Source: Flavobacteriaceae bacterium
Lineage (GTDB): Bacteria; Bacteroidota; Bacteroidia; Flavobacteriales; Flavobacteriaceae
Direction: 5' to 3'
DNA: 64,000 nucleotides
Assembly (NCBI GenBank): GCA_018402205.1
Contig: JAGYIX010000003.1
Location: forward strand, 186,001 to 250,000
This document shows, piece by piece, positions 37,510-44,849 of this stretch (positions within the stretch are counted from its first letter, which is position 1; each line of letters opens with the position of its first letter). The notes beneath the pieces were generated by a model, which worked only from the letters and a program-made list of their open reading frames with translations, searched no databases and was not told where the DNA came from. Position numbers and translations under genes: made by a program.

Positions 37510-37517
37510 CAAAAGTA
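37510..37517 (-). promoter_or_regulatory. Putative -7 box (TACTTTTG) for the oxoamine synthase gene
   Basis: An exact TAnnTTTG match on the minus strand, ending 32 nt before the ATG at 37477 and lying in the gap after the cysteine-synthase homologue. Confidence 0.55.
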
Positions 37518-37559
37518 AGATTAAAACTTAAATGCTGTGCGTGTTACAATAGGGTATTC

Positions 37560-38618
37560 TTAATCCACTTTAGGACTTTGTTCGCTCACCTTTTCTGCAA
37601 TCTGATCCGTAAAACCTTGGTCTTGCATCCATCGGTCATTGTAGATTTTACTCAAATAGCGTGAACCGTGGTCGGGCAATATCACTACCACTACGCTATT
37701 GCTATCAAAATAGCCCAATTCATTGTACTGCAGCAGCCCTTGAATTGCCGCCCCAGAGGTATAGCCTGCAAAAACTCCTTCTTCTTTAGCTAGAGTGCGT
37801 GCTCTTAAAGCCGCGTCTTTGTCTGTTACTTTAATAAAATGGTCTATAGATTCAAAATCGGTGGCAGTAGGAATTAGATTTTTACCTAATCCCTCAATGC
37901 GATACGGATGAATCTCTTTCTCGTCAAACGTGCCGGTTTCATGGTACTTTTTTATGACCGATCCGTAGGCGTCGACACCTAGAATTTTAATATCCTTATT
38001 GCGCTCCTTTAAAAATCGAGCAACACCTGAAATGGTGCCCCCAGTGCCGCTGCAGGCAACTAGATGCGTTATTGTTCCGCCTGTTTGCTTCCATATTTCA
38101 GGGCCCGTAGAGAGGTAATGAGCCTCTATATTAAGCGCGTTGAAGTATTGATTGATATAGATAGAATTGGGGGTTTCTCGATGAATTCGCTTGGCCACCT
38201 CATAGTATGATCTAGGATCGTCTGCAGATACATGTGCAGGGCAAATGTGCACTTCTGCACCCATAGCCTTTAGGGTATCTATTTTATCTTGAGAAGATTT
38301 TGAGCTTACGGCAAGAATACATCGATATCCTTTTACCATACTCGCCATGGCGAGACTAAAACCCGTATTACCCGAAGTAGTCTCCACTATGGTATAACCC
38401 GGTTTTAAAAGTCCATTTTTTTCAGCGTTTTCAATAATATGAACCGCGATTCGGTCTTTTGAAGACTGGCCTGGATTAAACCATTCCAACTTGGCGTAAA
38501 CCGCACCAGGAACTTGAGTGGCGGAATGATTTAATTTTAAAAGCGGAGTGTTTCCTATAAGATCTAGGAAAGACTGAGCCGCTTCAACTTTTTTTCGTTT
38601 TCTAAAGGGTAGAAACAA
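37560..38618 (-). CDS. Cysteine synthase/cystathionine beta-synthase-like PLP enzyme, candidate cysteate synthase
   Basis: A 352-residue fold-type II PLP enzyme. The PLP lysine is Lys54 in [11 protein letters not shown], which has GQSS where cysteine synthases usually have [15 protein letters not shown] binds the substrate carboxylate, and [10 protein letters not shown] binds the PLP phosphate. The motif order resembles CBS and O-phosphoserine sulfhydrylases as much as CysK. Given the adjacent acyltransferase it may use phosphoserine and sulfite to make cysteate; cysteine synthase is the alternative. There is no ATG: translation must start at the TTG at 38618 or an upstream ATT. Confidence 0.8.
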   Translation of the reverse strand: MFLPFRKRKKVEAAQSFLDLIGNTPLLKLNHSATQVPGAVYAKLEWFNPGQSSKDRIAVHIIENAEKNGLLKPGYTIVETTSGNTGFSLAMASMVKGYRCILAVSSKSSQDKIDTLKAMGAEVHICPAHVSADDPRSYYEVAKRIHRETPNSIYINQYFNALNIEAHYLSTGPEIWKQTGGTITHLVACSGTGGTISGVARFLKERNKDIKILGVDAYGSVIKKYHETGTFDEKEIHPYRIEGLGKNLIPTATDFESIDHFIKVTDKDAALRARTLAKEEGVFAGYTSGAAIQGLLQYNELGYFDSNSVVVVILPDHGSRYLSKIYNDRWMQDQGFTDQIAEKVSEQSPKVD

Positions 38619-38632
38619 ACCAAAAATTTTGA

Positions 38633-38640
38633 CAAATATA
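38633..38640 (-). promoter_or_regulatory. Putative -7 box (TATATTTG) for the cysteine-synthase homologue
   Basis: An exact TAnnTTTG match on the minus strand, 14 nt upstream of the TTG start and just after the oligopeptidase stop. With the usual 5-7 nt spacing the leader would be under 10 nt. Confidence 0.6.
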
Positions 38641-38648
38641 ATTAAACT

Positions 38649-40712
38649 CTAATTAGACTGATTTTCAGCTAGTTCGATAATAAAGGCGTATTCTTTAGCT
38701 ATTTCTTTTATCTGTTCAAATCGCCCTGATGCTCCGCCGTGTCCGACCGAAAGATCAATATCTAAAAAAATAGCGGTCGGCGCCGTGTTGTATTCTCTAA
38801 GCTTAAGGGCCCATTTAGCCGGTTCCCAATATTGTACCTGCGAATCGTAAAACCCGGTGCTTATGTATATATGCGGATAGGCTTTAGCTTGTACATTGTC
38901 ATAGGGAGAATAGGCTAGCATAGTAAAGTAGTCTGATTCTATATTTGGATTTCCCCACTCATCATATTCTCCTGTGGTTAGCGGAATACTGTCGTCTAAC
39001 ATCGTAGTTACCACATCTACAAACGGAACGGCCGCTATGATTCCGCAATAAAGTTCCGGAGCTTGATTAACAATGACCCCCATGAGCATGCCTCCGGCAG
39101 ACCCCCCCATGGCAAAAAGTTTATTTTGATGCGAAATACCCGATTCTATGAAATAGCTAGAAACAGCGATAAAATCATTAAAGGTATTTTGTTTGAATTC
39201 CATTTTTCCGTTATCGTACCAAGGCCTTCCCAAGTACTGAGAGCCCCGGACATGTGCTATAGCAAAAACGAACCCTCGATCTAAAAGCGACAGGCGTGAC
39301 ACCGAAAAAGTGGGGTCAATTGTATGCCCATAAGAACCATAGGCATACAAAAGTGTAGGTGCATTGTGCCCGGTTCGCTTGTGCTTTACCATGCTTACGG
39401 GAATCTTTGTACCGTCTTTGGTTTCTACCCAAATTCTAGAAGAAACATATTGAGCCTGATCGTACCCACCAACGACCTCTTGTTGCTTTAAAAGGTGAAT
39501 GGCTTTTGTATTTAGGTCAATCGAATAAATACTAGGCGGAATAGTCATTGAATTGACATAATAGCGGATAATCTCTGTATCAAAATCGGGATTATCGTAA
39601 AGATCGCAGACATACGTTTCTCCCTCTATGGGAATATAAAAAGCTTCTGATCCTTCCCACTTCTTAATGAGCAATCGAGTAAGCCCTTTCTCCCGCTCTG
39701 CTAAAACAAAAAAACTGCTAAAACAATCAAAATCTTCGAGTAAAACCTCAGAACGATGCGGAATAAACTCCTGCCAATGAGAAGATTCCGTTTGCTCAAC
39801 AGAGGTGCGCATTAACTTAAAATTAGTAGCCTCATCTTTATTGGTAAGCACATAGAAATGGTCGCCAAAATGATCGATATTGTATTCCAGACCGCGTTGT
39901 CTTTGACTAAATATTTGAAAGGTGCCAAAAGGTTCATCCGATTTGAGTATGCGGTATTCTGTGGTGAGTGTTGAAGCAGAAACCAGAATGATATAAGCTC
40001 TGCTCTTACACAGATAAACCCCCACATTGAAGGTCTCATCATCTTCCTGAAATACGCACACATCTTCATTTGAATTCGTTCCCATTATGTGACGATACAC
40101 AGCATGGGCTCTAAGTGTGTTAGGATCCTTCTTTACATAAAAAAAAGTTTGGTTATCCGCGCTCCAGCAGGGAGATCCTGTAGTGTTTTCTATCTTATCT
40201 TCCAGAATCTTGTTTGCCGAAAGGTCTTTGATTTTAACCGTATACTGCCTGCGCGAAACCGTATCTTCTGCAAAGAGCGCAAAACGATTATTAAAACTAA
40301 CGCGAACCCCTCTTAGGTCATAATAGTCATACTCTTTTGCCATTTGATTAACATCAAATAGTACTTCAGCTTGTTCTTTTTGCGCCTCCGAGATGTAGCG
40401 CACATGTATAGGGTATTCAAGACCTTCTTTAAATCGTGATTCGTACCAATATCCATACTTAAAGACAGGAAGCGACTGGTCTTCTTCTTTTATGCGACTG
40501 CGAATTTCACTGTACAGTTTTTCTTTAAGTTCTTGTTGGGATTCAGTAGCTGTCTCGTAATAGGCCTTTTCTTTATGCAATAGATCTAAGACTTCTGCAG
40601 ATTCTCGGTCTCCTAACCAGTAGTAAGGATCAATCCTTGTATGGCCGTGCTTTTCTATACTAAAAGGGCGCTTAGGCGCAATTGGCGGAATTACTTCGCT
40701 AGGTTCACTCAT
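38649..40712 (-). CDS. Oligopeptidase B-type prolyl oligopeptidase (S9)
   Basis: A 687-residue serine peptidase with an N-terminal seven-bladed propeller (about 70-410) and a C-terminal alpha/beta hydrolase domain. Ser538 in GGSAGG, Asp623 in GFYDSQV and His658 in VGHGGASG form the triad. RIDPYYWL at the N-terminus and the length are as in oligopeptidase B, which cuts short peptides after basic residues. No signal peptide is present, so it is cytosolic. It follows the secreted metalloprotease gene by 15 nt on the same strand. Confidence 0.92.
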   Translation of the reverse strand: MSEPSEVIPPIAPKRPFSIEKHGHTRIDPYYWLGDRESAEVLDLLHKEKAYYETATESQQELKEKLYSEIRSRIKEEDQSLPVFKYGYWYESRFKEGLEYPIHVRYISEAQKEQAEVLFDVNQMAKEYDYYDLRGVRVSFNNRFALFAEDTVSRRQYTVKIKDLSANKILEDKIENTTGSPCWSADNQTFFYVKKDPNTLRAHAVYRHIMGTNSNEDVCVFQEDDETFNVGVYLCKSRAYIILVSASTLTTEYRILKSDEPFGTFQIFSQRQRGLEYNIDHFGDHFYVLTNKDEATNFKLMRTSVEQTESSHWQEFIPHRSEVLLEDFDCFSSFFVLAEREKGLTRLLIKKWEGSEAFYIPIEGETYVCDLYDNPDFDTEIIRYYVNSMTIPPSIYSIDLNTKAIHLLKQQEVVGGYDQAQYVSSRIWVETKDGTKIPVSMVKHKRTGHNAPTLLYAYGSYGHTIDPTFSVSRLSLLDRGFVFAIAHVRGSQYLGRPWYDNGKMEFKQNTFNDFIAVSSYFIESGISHQNKLFAMGGSAGGMLMGVIVNQAPELYCGIIAAVPFVDVVTTMLDDSIPLTTGEYDEWGNPNIESDYFTMLAYSPYDNVQAKAYPHIYISTGFYDSQVQYWEPAKWALKLREYNTAPTAIFLDIDLSVGHGGASGRFEQIKEIAKEYAFIIELAENQSN

Positions 40713-40727
40713 TACTGCCTATTCTCC

Positions 40728-43142
40728 TTATTGAATTCCACAAGAAAAATTCCATCCTATTGGAGATCCGTCTGGGATATCAACAACCTCTAAATCTGAT
40801 TTATACCCATTTGGATTACCTAGAAAACGATCGATCTCTTTACGCATGTAAATAGCTGTTGGATCTACTTGTTGATCCCCTAAAAAGGTGCGCGTGCGCA
40901 TCATTTCGAGTACTACCGCTTCAGTTACCTGTGGATATACAGAGTCGTGAGAAGCTAACTCCATTAACCTTTTGAGCACCGTAAAATGTATCACCTCTTG
41001 AATCAATCCATTAAATCCTGTCAGTGGTTTTTGGCGAAGAGTATGGTCTAAAACCGTTTTTAAAAATTCCGGAAAACCGAGTTGCTCGGCATCCAACATA
41101 GATTGATATACAATGCGATTGGCGCGCTCGGCATTAAACAAATAAGTTAAACTCAAATCTGTCGCTGTTTCAGCAGCAGCAATCGGGTCAAAGACCACTC
41201 CTAATTTTGATTTAAACGACTCTCTGGTTCGGTCAAAGCCATACGTGCGCGGACCAAAAAGAGCAAGTTTATCTTCCGGAATAGCCAGCGTGTACGGAGA
41301 TAGTGTCTGTAATACCGCATTTAAGGCAGATAATTGTTCTTCTTTTGAAACGAAAGACCAAGGCTCATAGGTTTCTTTATAGGCATGTTTGTAATGAATA
41401 CCTCCTAAAAGTTTGCTCACCGCTTCTGTCTGGTATCGATGCATAAAATATACGGGGGCAAATACGTCTTCTAACTCAGCCATACTAGACTGGGCTGCAA
41501 CATTATCTAAAGAAAATTGGTTAATCACCTTTTCCCGTAACGATAGAAGGCGCTGTAATTCGTAAGTAATATCTCTTCCGTTATCCCATAAATGAGCTGA
41601 AGCGCTTGCAGAAGAAACAGGGCGTGCATCGCTGTCAGTAAGGTAGCGATATCCCATTGCATTGGCGCCTTCTAAAATCTCATTCAATGCAGCGCGTTCA
41701 TTAGTAGAAGCCGAAAAGTCACTGTAAGCATAAGCCACAGAAACCTTATCCCACTGCCCTATTCCTGTTTCATAGGCCTGATCAAAATTCAATTGATCTC
41801 CTTCAGCATCTAACACGTACATGTGAGGATAATCCATAACCGAGTTTCGATTCACTGTGCTTGCAGCAAAATTGTGTGCAAACCCCAGTGTATGCCCGAC
41901 CTCGTGAGCAGAAAGTTGTCTGATACGGGCCAAAGCCATATCCAATAACTGTTTTTCGGCTGTTGTTTGAACTCCAAAAGGCTTTTGATAAAGGCCTTGG
42001 GCGATCAAATAATCTTGTCGAATACGCAGACTGCCTAGGCTTACGTGTCCTTTAAGAATTTCTCCAGTTCTAGGGTCAACTATAGAAGATCCGTAACTCC
42101 ATCCTCGAGTTGACCGGTGAATCCATTGAATTACGTTGTAACGCACATCTAGCGGGTCTGCGCCATCAGGAAGTATTTCTACCCGATAAGCATCCTTGTA
42201 ACCTGCGGCCTCAAAAGCTTCATTCCACCAACGAGCGCCTTCTAAAAGAGCGGTGCGTATGGGTTCTGGAGTTCCGTTATCTAAGTAATATACCAGTGGC
42301 TTTACAGCTTCGCTCATTGATGCATTTGGGTCTTTTTTCTCTAAGCGGTGTCTGCGAATAAACATCTTCTGCATGGGCTCATTAACGGCGGCAGAATAAT
42401 CGGAATAACTAAACGGATAACAGCCTGATCTTGCGTCAAAAGGACGCATCTCAAACGATCCTAACTCAGGTAAAGCTATAAAAGAATGGTGCTGATATAC
42501 CGTAATTAAAGAAGGTTCCGGAGTTACAGAGCGAATCTCATATCCTTTTGGTTTACCAGAAAAGGTGAGCATAACGTCTATCTCTACGTTTTGTTCAAAA
42601 GACTTAGTACGCTTTTCATTTATCGCGCTTTTACTGCGGTCTAAAACATAAGACCCTTGACCTTTGGCTGCTAATCGATCAGTAACACCATGTGCATCTT
42701 GAAAGAGAAAGGGCGTCAATTCGACCAAGAAGCGACCATCAACTTCTTCTATAATATCAAACCCATGCAGCACTGATGTGGCAAAAGCTTGGGTAATAGA
42801 ATTGATTTCGCTCGGGTTGGTCGATGATCCACGATACTCAAGATTAGGTTGTACAAGAAATATTCTATTTCCCATTTTGGAAAAACGCACCACGCGCTGC
42901 GGTCCGAGTTGCCCGCGATCTAAACCAATATCATTACTACCTATTCCAGCGCTCAATGAAGCCACATGAAGCAAATCTTCATTCAAGCGTTCAATCTCAA
43001 GATAGATTTTATCGCTTTGGGTATCGAAATAAAGCGTTTGAAAACCTTCTCTTTTTTGCATATCAGAAGTAAACGTAAAATCTTGCGAAAAGCAGAGATT
43101 TACCGCAGTTAAGAATAAGGCTGAAATAAGAATTTTATTCAT
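40728..43142 (-). CDS. Secreted zinc metalloprotease of the DUF5117 type
   Basis: An 804-residue exported protein. MNKILISALFLTAVNLCFSQ is a signal peptide. The zinc site HEVGHTLGFAH gives His413, Glu414, His417 and His423, the extended metzincin-type HExxHxxGxxH. The family features QWIHRSTRGWSYG, SSIVDPRTGEILKG and NSVMDYPHMY are typical of the DUF5117/DUF5118 zinc-dependent metalloproteases of Bacteroidota. No type IX C-terminal sorting domain is evident, so a periplasmic location is more likely than release. Physiological substrate is unknown. It may be co-transcribed with the downstream oligopeptidase. Confidence 0.9.
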   Translation of the reverse strand: MNKILISALFLTAVNLCFSQDFTFTSDMQKREGFQTLYFDTQSDKIYLEIERLNEDLLHVASLSAGIGSNDIGLDRGQLGPQRVVRFSKMGNRIFLVQPNLEYRGSSTNPSEINSITQAFATSVLHGFDIIEEVDGRFLVELTPFLFQDAHGVTDRLAAKGQGSYVLDRSKSAINEKRTKSFEQNVEIDVMLTFSGKPKGYEIRSVTPEPSLITVYQHHSFIALPELGSFEMRPFDARSGCYPFSYSDYSAAVNEPMQKMFIRRHRLEKKDPNASMSEAVKPLVYYLDNGTPEPIRTALLEGARWWNEAFEAAGYKDAYRVEILPDGADPLDVRYNVIQWIHRSTRGWSYGSSIVDPRTGEILKGHVSLGSLRIRQDYLIAQGLYQKPFGVQTTAEKQLLDMALARIRQLSAHEVGHTLGFAHNFAASTVNRNSVMDYPHMYVLDAEGDQLNFDQAYETGIGQWDKVSVAYAYSDFSASTNERAALNEILEGANAMGYRYLTDSDARPVSSASASAHLWDNGRDITYELQRLLSLREKVINQFSLDNVAAQSSMAELEDVFAPVYFMHRYQTEAVSKLLGGIHYKHAYKETYEPWSFVSKEEQLSALNAVLQTLSPYTLAIPEDKLALFGPRTYGFDRTRESFKSKLGVVFDPIAAAETATDLSLTYLFNAERANRIVYQSMLDAEQLGFPEFLKTVLDHTLRQKPLTGFNGLIQEVIHFTVLKRLMELASHDSVYPQVTEAVVLEMMRTRTFLGDQQVDPTAIYMRKEIDRFLGNPNGYKSDLEVVDIPDGSPIGWNFSCGIQ

Positions 43143-43201
43143 GGATATATTTTTGAAGCCCTTAAATTATCGATTTTTTCAGCAGCTCGTCTGAGAGTAG
43201 C

Positions 43202-43209
43202 TATTTTTG
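43202..43209 (+). promoter_or_regulatory. Putative -7 box (TATTTTTG) for prfB
   Basis: An exact TAnnTTTG match ending 21 nt before the prfB ATG. A second match lies at about 43148-43155, closer to the divergent metalloprotease start. Confidence 0.55.
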
Positions 43210-43230
43210 CAGTGAATTATATTCTACTTT

Positions 43231-44326
43231 ATGACAAAGAGTGAGCAGTTTAAAGATCTTATTGATCGCCTTGGAGCGTTAAGGAGGTATCTTTGACATC
43301 GATGCTAAACGCATTGAAATAGAGCAACAAGAAGAAAAGTCTTCGGCTCCAGGTTTTTGGGATGACCCCAAAATAGCCCAAGAACACATGAAGATTTTAA
43401 AGGGGTTGCAATCTTGGGTAAAAGATTACGACCAGGCGGTCGAATTACAAGAAGAGGCCGAAATTTTGCTCGAATTCTTAAACCTAAAAGAAATAGCAGC
43501 CGAAGAGTTTGACTCGCAGCTAACGAAACTTCAAATTCAGATAGAGGCCTTAGAATTCAAAAATATGCTTTCTGACGAAGGAGACGAGCTATCTGCAGTA
43601 ATTCAAATTACGGCTGGGGCCGGAGGAACAGAAAGCTGCGACTGGGCATCTATGCTTATGCGCATGTATCTTATGTGGGCTGAATCAAAGGCATTTATCA
43701 TTCGTGAGTTGAACTATCAAGAAGGCGATGTTGCCGGTATAAAAACAGTTACCCTAGAGATACAAGGAGCTTTCGCTTTCGGTTGGTTAAAGGGTGAAAA
43801 TGGCGTTCATCGTTTAGTGCGCATTTCTCCATTTGATAGCAATGCTAAGCGTCACACCTCATTCGCTTCGGTTTACGTATATCCATTGGTAGACGAAAGT
43901 ATTGAAGTAGACATAAACCCCTCAGATATTGAGATCACGACGGCACGATCTAGTGGCGCGGGAGGACAGAATGTAAATAAAGTAGAAACTAAGGTTCAAC
44001 TAGTTCATAAACCCTCTGGTATTCATATTAGTTGTTCAGAAACAAGATCTCAACATGACAATCGAGCCAGAGCACTTCAGATGCTAAAATCTCAGCTTTA
44101 TGAAATCGAATTGCGCAAGAAATTAGAGGCGAGGAGAGAGATTGAAGATGCGAAAATGAAAATTGAATGGGGATCTCAAATTCGCAATTATGTTATGCAT
44201 CCGTATAAGCTTATAAAAGATGTTCGAAGCGGTGAAGAGACGGCTAATGTAGAAGAGGTTATGAACGGAAATCTAGATCCATTTCTTAAAGCATATCTAA
44301 TGAATAGCAGTCAAAAAAATGATTAA
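43231..44326 (+). CDS. prfB: Peptide chain release factor 2, made by programmed +1 frameshift
   Basis: RF2 terminates translation at UGA and UAA. The first frame starts at the ATG at 43231 and runs 21 codons to CTT followed by an in-frame TGA at 43294-43296. Slipping by one base gives CTT GAC and continues to 44326, a 364-residue protein. The RF2-specific SPF motif is in [11 protein letters not shown], and the catalytic GGQ is in [11 protein letters not shown]. The product controls its own frameshifting: low RF2 slows reading of the TGA. The exported-protein gene follows after 16 nt. Confidence 0.96.
43282..43297 (+). promoter_or_regulatory. RF2 programmed frameshift site with internal Shine-Dalgarno
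   Basis: AGGAGGTATCTTTGAC contains a Shine-Dalgarno-like AGGAGGT (43282-43288) placed just before the shift codon CTT and the TGA-C stop context. This matches the arrangement of the E. coli site, which differs in the AGGGGGT element only. Confidence 0.93.
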
Positions 44327-44342
44327 CTAAACCTATGCGCCT

Positions 44343-44849
44343 ATGAAAAATGTTAAAACTATCAGCAATTCAACCTGGATATCAGCTTTGGCATCATTGT
44401 TGTTATTAAGCCTATGTTTTGAGAGTTACGGTCAATTTGGTATGCCTATGGGCAGGAGGGGCATGATGGGAAATCCATATGGGAATCCCCTTAGGCAGAT
44501 GAATCAAATGCCAACACGCACTGAAGAACAGGCACCGCTAACAGCAGAAGACATTGTCGTTCTATCAATGAACAGAATAAATGAAACTATTGAACTCAAT
44601 GCATTTGAAGATGCAGTAGTTCGATCTATAATGCTCGAAGCGACTAAAAAACGAATTGAGTTACAGATTTTGAATTTAGACCAGAATGCAGTGAAAACTG
44701 CCCTAGAGGAAATTGAAAAACTAGAAGACTTTCGCCTAAAAAATGAACTACCTGAAGTCATTTACCTTCAGCTTCAAGCCTTAAAAGAGGAAGGAAGATC
44801 TGGAAGTACAAAAAAGAAAAAAAAGAAAAAATCTAAAAACGATTCATGA
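44343..44849 (+). CDS. Small exported Met/Gly-rich protein with lysine tail
   Basis: A 168-residue protein with signal peptide (about 1-31, ISALASLLLLSLCFESYGQ). The mature N-terminus is rich in Met, Gly and Arg (PMGRRGMMGNPYGNP), the middle is predicted helical (LTAEDIVVLSMNRINETIEL; ILNLDQNAVKTALEEIEKLEDF), and the C-terminus ends in a lysine run. The helical part faintly resembles Spy/CpxP-type periplasmic proteins, but I do not recognise the family. Its stop overlaps the TonB receptor start as ATGA, so the two are co-translated and probably work together at the outer membrane. Confidence 0.78.
   Translation: MKNVKTISNSTWISALASLLLLSLCFESYGQFGMPMGRRGMMGNPYGNPLRQMNQMPTRTEEQAPLTAEDIVVLSMNRINETIELNAFEDAVVRSIMLEATKKRIELQILNLDQNAVKTALEEIEKLEDFRLKNELPEVIYLQLQALKEEGRSGSTKKKKKKKSKNDS

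Noticed and set aside
44808-44836. Two in-frame A_AAA_AAG slippery heptamers in the lysine tail just before the TonB receptor start.
   Set aside because: A -1 shift would enter the receptor frame, but a TAA at 44834-44836 stops it before the receptor ATG, so no fusion protein can form. The lysine run alone explains the sequence.
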